Assembly (NCBI RefSeq): GCF_000687875.1
Contig: NZ_JHYG01000002.1
Span: 62,001 to 126,000 of the forward strand
Direction: 5' to 3'
Origin: Acidocella facilis ATCC 35904
Lineage (GTDB): Bacteria > Pseudomonadota > Alphaproteobacteria > Acetobacterales > Acetobacteraceae
DNA length: 64,000 nucleotides
Shown: positions 35,985 to 44,278 of the stretch, piece after piece
Position numbering within the stretch: the stretch's first letter is position 1
How the letters are laid out: each line of letters opens with the position of its first letter
Notes under the pieces: generated by a model
The model's database searches: none
Told to the model about the DNA's origin: nothing
Seen by the model: only the letters and a program-made list of their open reading frames with translations
Position numbers and translations under genes: made by a program

Positions 35985-37695
35985 AGGCCGCCTCCCGGGT
36001 CCGCAGCATGTCCCGATAGGGGCCGGGGATTGCAGCCAGGCTCGCATGGGTGCCGGCCTGCACCAGCCGGCCCTCCTGCAGCACCAGAATTTGATCCGCC
36101 CGTTCGGCCAGGGTCAGCCGGTGCGCGATGATGATGGCGGTCACACCCGCCCCCTGCTCCATCGAGTCCAGGATCGCCGCCTCGGTCCCTGCATCCAGGC
36201 TGGCGGTGGCCTCGTCCAAAATCAGCAGCTTCGCCTGGCGGGCATAGGCGCGGGCCAGGGCCAGGCGCTGGGTTTCGCCGCCGGAGATATTGGCGCCGCC
36301 CTCGTCGATCGCCGCGCCGAACTGGCCGGGCAGGCTCTGAATGAAATTATAGGCATGGGCGCGCGCGGCGGCGTTGCGCAGCCCCGCGAAATCCCGCGCG
36401 GGCAGGCCCAGAGCCAGATTATCCTCGACACTGCCTTTGAACAGGCGCGGGCTTTGCGGCACCCAGGCCAGGGCCCGCCACCAGCTCTCCGGGTCGATCT
36501 CGGCCAGATCCTGCCCATTCACCAGAATTCGCCCGGCGCTGGGGGTGAGAAACCCGAGCAGCAGGCGCGAGAGCGTGGTCTTGCCGGCGCCGCTGGCACC
36601 GACGATCACCGTGGTGCTGCCGGCGGGAAAACGGGCGGTGATATCCTGCAGCACAATACGCCCGTCATAGGCGAAGCTCAGCTTTTCGCAGGCCATCTCA
36701 TATTCCTCAGCCGGCGCCAGCGCGGCGCTGCCGCGCGCGGGCACGGGCGCGTCCAGAAGGCTGAAAATCTGCCGCGCGGCGGCAATGGCGCTCATCCTGG
36801 CATGGTAATGCACCGAAAGCCCGCGCAGCGGCACGAAATATTCCGGGGCCAGCAGCAGCACCAGAAAGGCCGGGTAGAAATCGAAATGCCCGTGGATCAG
36901 CCGCGCCCCGAACAAAACCGCCACCAGCGCGATCGCCAGCGAGGCGAAAAACTCCAGCACCGCGCTGGTGAGAAAGGCGATGCGCAGCCCATCCATGGTG
37001 GTGCGGCGATAATCGTCCGAAATCCGGGCGATGATGGCGATCTCATCGCGCGCCCGGCCAAACAGCTTCAGCGTGGTCAACCCCTGCAGCACATCCAGGA
37101 AATGCGTACCCAGCGCCAGCAGCTTCAGCCATTGGCGCTGATTGATCGCCTCCGCCCGGTAGCCGACAAACACCATGAAGAGCGGGATCAACGGCCCCGC
37201 GACCAGCAGCACCAGCCCGCTGATCCAGTCCAGCGAGAACACGAAGGCGAGGATGGCCAGCGGCACCGCGACGCAGAGATACATCTGCGGCAGATAGCGG
37301 GCGAAATAGGGCTCCAGCGCCTCCACCCCGTCCAGCAGCACGGTGGCGTGCTCGGCGCTGGCCGCCCCCTCGGCCGGGCCGCGCGCGAATAGCCGCTCCA
37401 GCAAGGCGGCGCGCAGCCCGGTTTTGATGGTCAGGCAGGCGCGGCTGGCCAGGCGCTCGGCGCCATAGGTGAGCAGTGCGCGCAGCCCGAACAGCAGGGC
37501 CAGCAGCAAAAGCGGCGTCTCCAGCCGGCTCAGCGGCTGATGCAGGAAGGAGATGGCGGTGACCAGCTTGGCCAGCAGCACGGATTGGCCGATCACCACC
37601 CAGGCGGAGAGCAGCCCCAGCCCGATGCTGCCATAGAGCGCGCCCCGGGCGCGCTTGCCTTCGCGCATCAGGCGCGGATCCATGCGGTCACTCAT
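35977..37695 (-). CDS. cydD: Thiol-reductant ABC exporter subunit CydD (copy 1)
   Basis: A 572-residue partner of CydC: N-terminal membrane domain (RLASRACLTIKTGLRAALLERL, LLLLAPEYFVPLRGLSVHYHARMSAIAAA) and ATPase with Walker A GASGAGKTT, signature ISGGETQRLALARA and Walker B LLILDEATASLD. The gene order cydD-cydC-(390 bases)-cydA-cydB-cydX supports assignment to the first bd oxidase. Start ATG 37695, with a further ATG four codons on; neither has a strong ribosome site. A possible weak FNR-like box is 35-48 bases upstream. Confidence 0.92.
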   Translation of the reverse strand: MSDRMDPRLMREGKRARGALYGSIGLGLLSAWVVIGQSVLLAKLVTAISFLHQPLSRLETPLLLLALLFGLRALLTYGAERLASRACLTIKTGLRAALLERLFARGPAEGAASAEHATVLLDGVEALEPYFARYLPQMYLCVAVPLAILAFVFSLDWISGLVLLVAGPLIPLFMVFVGYRAEAINQRQWLKLLALGTHFLDVLQGLTTLKLFGRARDEIAIIARISDDYRRTTMDGLRIAFLTSAVLEFFASLAIALVAVLFGARLIHGHFDFYPAFLVLLLAPEYFVPLRGLSVHYHARMSAIAAARQIFSLLDAPVPARGSAALAPAEEYEMACEKLSFAYDGRIVLQDITARFPAGSTTVIVGASGAGKTTLSRLLLGFLTPSAGRILVNGQDLAEIDPESWWRALAWVPQSPRLFKGSVEDNLALGLPARDFAGLRNAAARAHAYNFIQSLPGQFGAAIDEGGANISGGETQRLALARAYARQAKLLILDEATASLDAGTEAAILDSMEQGAGVTAIIIAHRLTLAERADQILVLQEGRLVQAGTHASLAAIPGPYRDMLRTREAAYV

Positions 37696-37729
37696 GCCGG
37701 CGAGCTAACCCGGCGCGGGGGATACCGCC

Positions 37730-37743
37730 AAGATATATATCAA
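37730..37743. promoter_or_regulatory. Weak FNR-like box before cydD
   Basis: On the minus strand TTGATATATATCTT matches eight of ten bases of TTGAT-N4-ATCAA, 35 bases before the cydD ATG. The only other space for a cydD promoter is this 52-base gap after puuE. Confidence 0.3.
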
Positions 37744-37747
37744 ATCC

Positions 37748-38689
37748 TCACGCTTCCGGCGGCGGCACCTGGCGCTGCCATTCCCGGGCAATCTCGATCC
37801 TTCGCGCCACCCAGACATCCGGCAGGGAGGCGACATAATCCAGAATCTGCCGCAGCGCGCCGATGCGCCCCGGCCGGCCGATGATGCGGCAATGCAGCCC
37901 GATGGAGAGCATTTTCGGACAGCTCTCGCCTTCCAGCCGCAGCGCGTCGATGGCGTCCTTGATGTAGGTGACGAAATGCGCGCCGGTATTGAAGCCCTGC
38001 ACCGCGGCGAAGCGCATATCGTTGGTGTCCAGCGTGTAGGGCAGGATCAGCTGCGGCTTGCCCCATGTGGTGTCGTAATAAGGCAGGTCATCCGCGTAAG
38101 AATCCGCGTCATACACAAAACCGCCTTCCTCGACCACCAGCCGCGCCGTGTTGGGGCTGGTGCGGCCGGTGTACCAGCCGAGCGGGCGATGGCCGGTAAG
38201 CGCGGTGATGATCTCGATGGCGCGCTGCATATGGTCGCGCTCGATCTCTTCCGGCACATATTGGTAATTGATCCAGCGATAGCCGTGGCTGGCGATCTCC
38301 CAGCCGGATTTCAGCATCGCCTCCACCGCCTCCGGGTTGCGCTGCATCGCCATCGCCACGCCATACACGGTGAGCGGCAGCCCGTGCGCCTCGAACAGCT
38401 TGCGGATGCGCCAGAACCCGGCCCGTGCCCCGTAATCATAGAGGCTTTCCATGGAATGATGGCGCATTCCCGGCACCGGGGCGGCGCCGACAATCTCGGA
38501 GAGGAAGGTCTCCGCCCCTTCATCGCCGTGCAGCACGGAGTTTTCCGCGCCCTCCTCGTAATTCAGCACGAAGCTCAGCGCCAGCTTGGCCCCGCCCGGC
38601 CAGGTGACGCGCGGCGGGTGGCCGGCATAGCCGGGAAGGTCACGCGGGTAGGCAGGGCTGTTAGCCGCCGCGATAGGTGGAATAGCCAT
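37748..38689 (-). CDS. puuE: Allantoinase, PuuE (polysaccharide-deacetylase fold) type
   Basis: A 313-residue enzyme opening the hydantoin ring of allantoin to allantoate. It has the NodB-like fold with the PuuE-specific N-terminus YPRDLPGYAGHPP, SFVLNYEEGAENS, and IASHGYRWINYQ, WYTGRTSPNTARLVVEEGG, ending with IGLHCRIIGRPGR. It starts at ATG 38689, 29 bases inside the end of the uraH gene on the same strand; no later start fits the family N-terminus. It follows uraD-uraH, so urate degradation to allantoate is encoded in one operon. Confidence 0.93.
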   Translation of the reverse strand: MAIPPIAAANSPAYPRDLPGYAGHPPRVTWPGGAKLALSFVLNYEEGAENSVLHGDEGAETFLSEIVGAAPVPGMRHHSMESLYDYGARAGFWRIRKLFEAHGLPLTVYGVAMAMQRNPEAVEAMLKSGWEIASHGYRWINYQYVPEEIERDHMQRAIEIITALTGHRPLGWYTGRTSPNTARLVVEEGGFVYDADSYADDLPYYDTTWGKPQLILPYTLDTNDMRFAAVQGFNTGAHFVTYIKDAIDALRLEGESCPKMLSIGLHCRIIGRPGRIGALRQILDYVASLPDVWVARRIEIAREWQRQVPPPEA

Positions 38690-38969
38690 AGGCGCTCAAT
38701 ATCAAAGGGACATGGTAATGGCGCGCGGGCTCATGCACCAGAATGCGCACCGGGATGATGTCGTAAAACTCGGCCGCCCTGCGATAGCCGGCGGCGTGGA
38801 AGCGCAGCTCATAGGCGCCGGCGACGAGGGATTCGGCCAGGCAGGCGCGCCCGCCTTCATCCAGCGTCACCGCGGTCACCGCCCCGCCCGGCGCGTGCAG
38901 CTCCACCTGCATCCCCGCCGCGCCGCAGCCCTGGACGACATCCAGCACATGGGTGGTGAGGCCCTTCAT
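38661..38969 (-). CDS. uraH: 5-hydroxyisourate hydrolase (transthyretin-related)
   Basis: A 102-residue tetramer-forming enzyme converting 5-hydroxyisourate to OHCU. Signatures: MKGLTTHVLDVVQG with the catalytic His at the N-terminus, and the C-terminal YGYSTYRGG that defines the family. ATG 38969 overlaps the uraD stop by four bases. Confidence 0.95.
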   Translation of the reverse strand: MKGLTTHVLDVVQGCGAAGMQVELHAPGGAVTAVTLDEGGRACLAESLVAGAYELRFHAAGYRRAAEFYDIIPVRILVHEPARHYHVPLILSAYGYSTYRGG

Positions 38970-39433
38970 GGCGTGATGTCCTGCAGCCGCAACCAAGTGA
39001 TATGGCCGATTTCGCGCAAGGCGGTCTCCTTTTCCGTGACCGGGTCATGTTCAAGCCGTTTGGCGAAGGCCTCCAGAATGGCCGCCTTGCCGGGCTGCAG
39101 CCGCACGCAGATGATGAAGGGAAAGCCGAATTTTTCCCGGTAGGCGGCGTTCAGCGCGGTGAAGCGGGCGAATTCCTCGGCGCTCAGCGCCCGCAACCCC
39201 GCCTTTTGCTGCTCGGCCTGGGAGGCGGCGGTGAGGTCCGCCTGGCCTGCGCCAAGCTCGGGATGGGCGCGGATCAAGGCGAGCTGCTCGGCCTCCGATG
39301 CGTCCGCCACCACCGCCACCAAGGCGGCGTGCAGGCTGGCCTTGTCCGGAAAGGGAGAGGTTGTGAAGGCCCGTTCCACCACCCAGGGGGAATGCTCGAA
39401 CAGGCCGAGATACGGGCCGGACTCAGCGATCAT
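38966..39433 (-). CDS. uraD: OHCU decarboxylase
   Basis: A 155-residue enzyme giving S-allantoin from 2-oxo-4-hydroxy-4-carboxy-5-ureidoimidazoline. The catalytic segment IRAHPELG and ALNAAYREKFGFPFIICVR are conserved. I chose ATG 39433 because GGAGG lies six bases upstream; the frame extends to 39475. It is the first gene of the uraD-uraH-puuE operon, divergent from an M20-family hydrolase. No urate oxidase is present in the window. Confidence 0.93.
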   Translation of the reverse strand: MIAESGPYLGLFEHSPWVVERAFTTSPFPDKASLHAALVAVVADASEAEQLALIRAHPELGAGQADLTAASQAEQQKAGLRALSAEEFARFTALNAAYREKFGFPFIICVRLQPGKAAILEAFAKRLEHDPVTEKETALREIGHITWLRLQDITP

Positions 39434-39525
39434 GTCGACCTCCGGGAATTTCGCGACACGCTTGGCGAAAATCACTCACCCCCGCATAGTGGCGCTGATA
39501 GCCCAAGGGCGCAACCGGGACTGAG

Positions 39526-40743
39526 ATGATGAAGAGCCTGACCGATCTGATCGATATGCATGATGCCAGCCGGGAGGAGTTTCTCGCCGAACTGGTCCGC
39601 CACCCGTCCGACAACCCGGCCGGGGACTGCACCCCGCACGCGGCGATGACAGCGGCGCTGCTGGAGCGGTTAGGGTTCCACGTGGAACGTCATGTGGTCC
39701 CAGAGGCGCTGGTGCGGGCGCATGGCATGGTCAGCTGCACCAATCTCATCGTCCGCCACGGCTTCGGCCCCGGCCCGACCATCGCGCTCAACGCCCATGG
39801 TGACGTGGTGCCGCCCGGCGAAGGCTGGAGCGCGGACCCGTACGGGGCCGAGATCCGCGACGGCTGGATGTATGGGCGCGGCGCCGCCGTCTCCAAATCC
39901 GACATCGCCTCCTACGCTTTCGCGCTGAAGGCGCTGAAGGAGAGCAAGCTGGCGCTGAAGGGTACGATCGAGCTGCACATCACCTATGATGAGGAGACGG
40001 GCGGGGAGATCGGCCCCGGCTGGCTGCTGGCGGAGGGGATTTCAAAGCCGGATGCGGCGATCGCCGCCGGGTTTTCCTATAATGTCGTCACCGCGCATAA
40101 TGGCTGCCTACATCTGGAAGTGACGGTGCTGGGCCGCTCCGCCCATGCGGCGAAGCCGGAAACCGGGATCGACGCGCTGCAGGCGGCAACCTGCGTGCTC
40201 AACGCGCTCTATGCCGAGCGGGCGCGCCTGCGTGGCCAGCCCTCCGCCATTCCCGGCATCGGCGCGCCGGGGCTCACCGTGGGGCTGATTTCCGGCGGCA
40301 TCAACACCAATGTGGTGCCGGACAAGATCACGCTGCGCCTGGACCGGCGCATCACCCCGGACGAAGACCCGGCGGCCGTGGAGGCGGGCTTGCGCGCGCT
40401 GATCGAACAGGCGGTGACGGAGGTTGCAGGGGCGCGGGTGGAGATCCGCCAGGTGCTGCTGGCGCTCCCGCTCACCCCGCTGCCGGGGAGCGAGCGCTTG
40501 GCGGAGGCGTTGAGCCGCCGCGCCACGGAGATTTACGGCGAGCAAATCGGCACTACCGGCGTGCCGCTTTACACCGATGCCCGCCATTACGCCGCCGCCG
40601 GCGTGCCGATCGTGCTCTACGGTGCCGGGCCGCGCAGCATCGAGGAAGCCAACGCGCATCGTGCGGATGAGCGGCTGCCCCTGGCGGACCTGCACCGCGC
40701 GACCAAGGTGGTGGCGCTGGCGCTGGCGGATTTGTTGGGGTGA
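39526..40743 (+). CDS. M20-family metallohydrolase (ArgE/DapE-like)
   Basis: A 405-residue deacylase-like enzyme. Metal-site motifs: NAHGDVVPPG with the metal His/Asp, then DEETGGEIGPG with the catalytic Glu and metal Glu; the dimerisation (lid) domain is in the middle (HLEVTVLGRSAHAAKPETG). The C-terminal LYTDARHYAAAGVPIVLYGAG provides further ligands. It is divergent from uraD with a 92-base shared promoter region, so it probably acts on an intermediate of the same purine pathway or a related N-acyl/carbamoyl compound; the substrate is not known. Confidence 0.85.
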   Translation: MMKSLTDLIDMHDASREEFLAELVRHPSDNPAGDCTPHAAMTAALLERLGFHVERHVVPEALVRAHGMVSCTNLIVRHGFGPGPTIALNAHGDVVPPGEGWSADPYGAEIRDGWMYGRGAAVSKSDIASYAFALKALKESKLALKGTIELHITYDEETGGEIGPGWLLAEGISKPDAAIAAGFSYNVVTAHNGCLHLEVTVLGRSAHAAKPETGIDALQAATCVLNALYAERARLRGQPSAIPGIGAPGLTVGLISGGINTNVVPDKITLRLDRRITPDEDPAAVEAGLRALIEQAVTEVAGARVEIRQVLLALPLTPLPGSERLAEALSRRATEIYGEQIGTTGVPLYTDARHYAAAGVPIVLYGAGPRSIEEANAHRADERLPLADLHRATKVVALALADLLG

Positions 40744-40746
40744 GGC

Positions 40747-41439
40747 CTATTCATTGGTCTCGCCGGTCTCTCCATCCTGCGCCTCCACCTTCTTGGATTC
40801 CGGCGAGTTCTCCTGGCGCAGGAAGATACTGAGCACGACATAGAGGCCGATGGCGCCGAACTCGGCCTCCCAGCACTGGAACACCGAGAACCAGAAATCC
40901 GCGCTGCCGGCATAGGCCAGGGTGGAGAGGGTTGGCAGATGCTGCAGCGTTTGCTGCTCGTTATAACGCCAGCTGCCGAACAGCAGATGCAGCCCGAAGG
41001 CGATGACGAACATGGCGATGAACGCCAGGGACAGCGAATTGGCATAGAGCGTGTCGGCCAGATTATCCTGCCGGCGCAGCTTCCAATAGACCGTGCGCTG
41101 GCTCAGGCCGGCAGGCTTGCGCGAATGCGCGGCACCTTTCTGCCGCAGCACCGCGCTGAAGGCGATCAGCACCGCCAGCTGCAGGATCGCCGCCTGCCAG
41201 TTGCTGAAGGCGCCATCCAGAAAATTGCCAGTGCGCAGATAGGTCCCGAGTGAAATCGCCGGAAAATGCGCTTCTTTCAGGCTGCCATTATAATCGACCC
41301 AGCCGGTGAGCCCCTGCGGGATCAGGCAGAGGATGAACAGGGTGAAGAAGGCAATGGAGAGCCCGTCATCGCGCCAGAGCTTGCGAAGGCGGTTGCCGAG
41401 ACTCTCGTTCAACGGGGTGGTCAGGCTGGACATGCGCAT
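40747..41439 (-). CDS. Membrane protein of the DUF6766 type
   Basis: A 230-residue protein with four predicted helices (about 28-46, 84-101, 134-154, 190-208). The pattern LWRDDGLSIAFFTLFILCLIPQGLTGWVDYN and SWRYNEQQ...FWFSVFQCWEAEFGAIGLYVVLSIFLRQ matches a small uncharacterised family common in Actinobacteria and Proteobacteria. Function unknown. An ATG two codons later (41433) may be the true start. It sits between two M20 hydrolase genes but is convergent with the first. Confidence 0.75.
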   Translation of the reverse strand: MRMSSLTTPLNESLGNRLRKLWRDDGLSIAFFTLFILCLIPQGLTGWVDYNGSLKEAHFPAISLGTYLRTGNFLDGAFSNWQAAILQLAVLIAFSAVLRQKGAAHSRKPAGLSQRTVYWKLRRQDNLADTLYANSLSLAFIAMFVIAFGLHLLFGSWRYNEQQTLQHLPTLSTLAYAGSADFWFSVFQCWEAEFGAIGLYVVLSIFLRQENSPESKKVEAQDGETGETNE

Positions 41440-41492
41440 CCTCTGAGCGGGTCTTGCAGATATATGTCCGCCAAGGCCGCAAGGAAGATGGT

Positions 41493-42716
41493 TCAGCGCG
41501 CGGCGAGGCGCTCCAGGAAACCCAGCATCACCCGCGCCGCCGCGTCCACATCCTCGGGCGTGACATGTTCGGCAGGGTTGTGGCTGACCCCGTCCCGGCA
41601 GCGGATGAACAGCATGGCCACGGGGCAGAGGGCGGCCATGCTCATCGCGTCATGCCCGGCGCCGGAGGCGAGGGCGAAGGGGCGCCCGCCTTGCGCGGCG
41701 ATGCTCTCCGCCAGCAGGCGCTGGGCCGTCTCGTCGCACAGGCAGGGGGCGAGCTGCTGGACGGTTTTCACCTCCTGGCCGATGCCGCGCCGGGCGCAGA
41801 GTGCCGCCAGCCCGTCGCGGAATTCCTGTTCCGCCGCATCGCGCGGGCCCGCCAGCGGGGCGCGCAGATCGACCGAGAAGCTGACCAAGCCGGGGATGAC
41901 ATTGCCCACCCCAGGGGCCACGCTGAGCGCGCCGACGGTGCCGACGATGCCCTCCCGTGTCGCGATACGCTCGACCAGCAGCACCGCCTCGGCGGCGGCG
42001 GCCAGCGCGTCCCGGCGCAGCCCCATCGGAGTGGTGCCAGCATGGTTAGCCATGCCAATGAGGGTCACGGCCAGGCGCGTCTGCGCGGCGATGCCGGTGA
42101 CGATGCCCAGCGGCAGATTTTCCGCCTGCAACACCGGGCCTTGTTCGATATGCGCTTCCAGATAGAGCCGCACATCGCCGCGCGGCGGGGGCTGGCACAG
42201 GGCGGCCGGGTCCAGCCCGAAGCCGCGCATCGCCTCGCCCATCGAGATGCCGTCTTCGTCCAGCAGGGTGGTGGGGTCCCCCGTCAGCGTGCCGGCGCGG
42301 TAGCGGCTGCCGGTCATCGAGGCGTGGAAGCGCGAGCCTTCCTCATCGCCAAAGGCCAGGATTTCGATGGCGAAGGGCAGGCGCTTGCCTTGCCGGGCCA
42401 GGTCCTCGACCACGCCCAGCCCCAGCATCACCCCCAGCGCCCCATCATAGGCGCCGGCATCGCGCACGCTGTCGATATGCGAGCCGATCAGCACGGTGGC
42501 CGCGCCGGTGCCCTCATACCGGCCGATCAGCGTGCCCGCCGCGTCCAGCCGCGTGCTCATCCCGGCCTCCCGCATCCAGCCGGTCAGCCTCTCCAGCGCG
42601 GCTTTGTGGGCCGGGGTGAGGAAGCGGCGGGTGAGGGCGCCTGCCGCCTCGCTGTAAGGCGGTTGCTTGAACAGGTCGCAACGGGAGACGGCGATGGCGC
42701 CAAGGCTCTGGGTCAT
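41493..42716 (-). CDS. Allantoate amidohydrolase-like Zn-dependent M20 hydrolase
   Basis: A 407-residue enzyme of the AllC/HyuC (N-carbamoyl-amino-acid hydrolase) branch. GSHIDSVRDAGAYDGALGV carries metal His/Asp residues, GDEEGSRF the catalytic Glu pair, EAHIEQGP and NHAGTTPMGLRRDAL the substrate-binding and lid segments, and SGAGHDAMSM and GVSHNPAEHV the C-terminal ligands. Given the nearby allantoinase, allantoate is the likely substrate. The ATG at 42716 is used (a TTG at 42722 is in frame). It is divergent from the FAD monooxygenase. Confidence 0.88.
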   Translation of the reverse strand: MTQSLGAIAVSRCDLFKQPPYSEAAGALTRRFLTPAHKAALERLTGWMREAGMSTRLDAAGTLIGRYEGTGAATVLIGSHIDSVRDAGAYDGALGVMLGLGVVEDLARQGKRLPFAIEILAFGDEEGSRFHASMTGSRYRAGTLTGDPTTLLDEDGISMGEAMRGFGLDPAALCQPPPRGDVRLYLEAHIEQGPVLQAENLPLGIVTGIAAQTRLAVTLIGMANHAGTTPMGLRRDALAAAAEAVLLVERIATREGIVGTVGALSVAPGVGNVIPGLVSFSVDLRAPLAGPRDAAEQEFRDGLAALCARRGIGQEVKTVQQLAPCLCDETAQRLLAESIAAQGGRPFALASGAGHDAMSMAALCPVAMLFIRCRDGVSHNPAEHVTPEDVDAAARVMLGFLERLAAR

Positions 42717-42807
42717 GCCCAAAAACTAGCCGCAGATAGCGATTGCCCGCAATAAGATGGCTCGCTAGCATTTACCCGGCGCAGGCAGCGTGAAGGAGTG
42801 CCCAAGG

Positions 42808-44220
42808 ATGGACCAGATCTCTCCCCCGAAGAGCGAGGCGCTGACAGAGCTGGCGGCGCGGGTCCGGCATGATCTGGCCTGTCTGGATTACCCGGCCAGG
42901 CCCTGGGTGCGCCCGCATCGCCACCCGGAGGGGCATGTGTATGACGTGCTGATCGTCGGCGGCGGGCAGAGCGGGCTGGCGGCGGCTTTCGGGCTGGTGC
43001 GCGAGAAGGTGGAGAATATCCTGGTGCTGGACGAAAACCCGGAGGGCCAGGAAGGCCCCTGGGTGACTTATGCCCGGATGGTGACGCTTCGTACGCCCAA
43101 ACATCTGATCTCGGTGGATCTCGGCGTGCCCTCGCTCACCTTCCGCGCCTGGTGGGAGGCGCAATATGGCGCCGAAGGCTGGGAGGCGCTGGGCAAGATC
43201 CCGCGCGCGGCCTGGATGCGCTATCTGATCTGGTATCGCCGGATTCTGGGGATTCCGGTGCGCAATGAGGCGAAGGTGACGCTGATCGAGCCGGTGCAAC
43301 GCGGGCTGTTTCGCGTGCATGCCGGCGGTTCGGCGCTGCTGGCGCGCAAGGTGGTGCTGGCCACCGGCATTCAGGGCGGCGGTGAGTGGCACACGCCGGA
43401 TTTCATCAAGACGCTGCCGAAATCCCGCTACGCCCATACCTCGGAGGCGGTGGATTATGCCGCGATGCAGGGCAAGCGCATCGGCATTCTCGGCGGCGGC
43501 GCCTCGGCCTTTGACAATGCGCAGTTCGCGTTGGGGGAGGGCGTGGGGCGCGTGCAGGTGTTTATCCGCAAGCCGGCGCTGCCCAAGATCAACCCGATCC
43601 GTTTCATGGAAAATGCCGGTTTCCTCGGGCATTTTTCGGATCTGAGCGATGCCCAGCGCTATGACGGCATCGACCATTTCCTCTCCTTCAACCAGCCGCC
43701 GACCAATGACACCTTCAACCGCGCCTGCGCCTATGAAGGCTTCTCCTTCCATCCCGGCGAGCCCTGGCTTTCAGTGCGGGAGACACCGGATGGGGTGGAG
43801 GTGACGACGCCGAAGGCCACCTACCTGTTCGACTTCCTGGTGCTCTCCACCGGGCTGTTGACCGATGCGCGGCTGCGGCCGGAGCTGGCGGCGCTGGCCG
43901 GGGATATCGCCTGCTGGCGGGATAAATACCAGGCCCCGAAGCCGAACCCCTTGATCGACGATCATCCTTATCTTGCCAGGGATTTTTCCTTCACCGCGAA
44001 GACGCCGGACGGCGCTGACCGGCTGCACGGGCTGTTCAATTTCAACTATGCGGCGCTGGCGAGCCTGGGGCTCTCCGCCTCGGCGCTCTCAGGCATGAAA
44101 TTCGCCGCGCCGAAGCTGGTTTATGGCGTGGTCTCGCAGCTTTTCACCGACGATGCGCCGGAGATTTTGGCGGATTACAAGGCTTATGCGGAGGAGGAGT
44201 TCAGCGGGGTCTGGCCGTGA
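42808..44220 (+). CDS. FAD/NAD(P)-dependent monooxygenase-like oxidoreductase
   Basis: A 470-residue two-dinucleotide-fold flavoprotein. The FAD site is DVLIVGGGQSGLAAAFG (about 46-62), the NAD(P) site is GILGGGASAFDNAQF (about 223-237). The order resembles flavin-containing monooxygenases and lysine/ornithine N-hydroxylases, but the Baeyer-Villiger/FMO fingerprint FxGxxxHxxxW is not intact (around KSRYAHTSEAVDY). I used ATG 42808, just after AAGG; a GTG at 42790 is in frame. It shares a promoter region with the allantoate hydrolase gene. A role in purine or nitrogen metabolism is inference from position only. Confidence 0.78.
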   Translation: MDQISPPKSEALTELAARVRHDLACLDYPARPWVRPHRHPEGHVYDVLIVGGGQSGLAAAFGLVREKVENILVLDENPEGQEGPWVTYARMVTLRTPKHLISVDLGVPSLTFRAWWEAQYGAEGWEALGKIPRAAWMRYLIWYRRILGIPVRNEAKVTLIEPVQRGLFRVHAGGSALLARKVVLATGIQGGGEWHTPDFIKTLPKSRYAHTSEAVDYAAMQGKRIGILGGGASAFDNAQFALGEGVGRVQVFIRKPALPKINPIRFMENAGFLGHFSDLSDAQRYDGIDHFLSFNQPPTNDTFNRACAYEGFSFHPGEPWLSVRETPDGVEVTTPKATYLFDFLVLSTGLLTDARLRPELAALAGDIACWRDKYQAPKPNPLIDDHPYLARDFSFTAKTPDGADRLHGLFNFNYAALASLGLSASALSGMKFAAPKLVYGVVSQLFTDDAPEILADYKAYAEEEFSGVWP

Positions 44221-44225
44221 AGATT

Positions 44226-44278
44226 GGGGGGAGGTTTTGAAAAAAATCCCCCCAAGACCCCCTAAAAACTTTTATAAC
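44226..44278. repeat. Repeat family A, copy 3 (degenerate, inverted)
   Basis: GGGGGGA 44226-44232 pairs with TCCCCCC 44247-44253, followed by CCCCCTAAAAACTTTTATAACTC, whose complement is the left end of copy 1 (4452-4471). It lies between the convergent monooxygenase and dld genes and could serve both as terminator. Confidence 0.6.
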
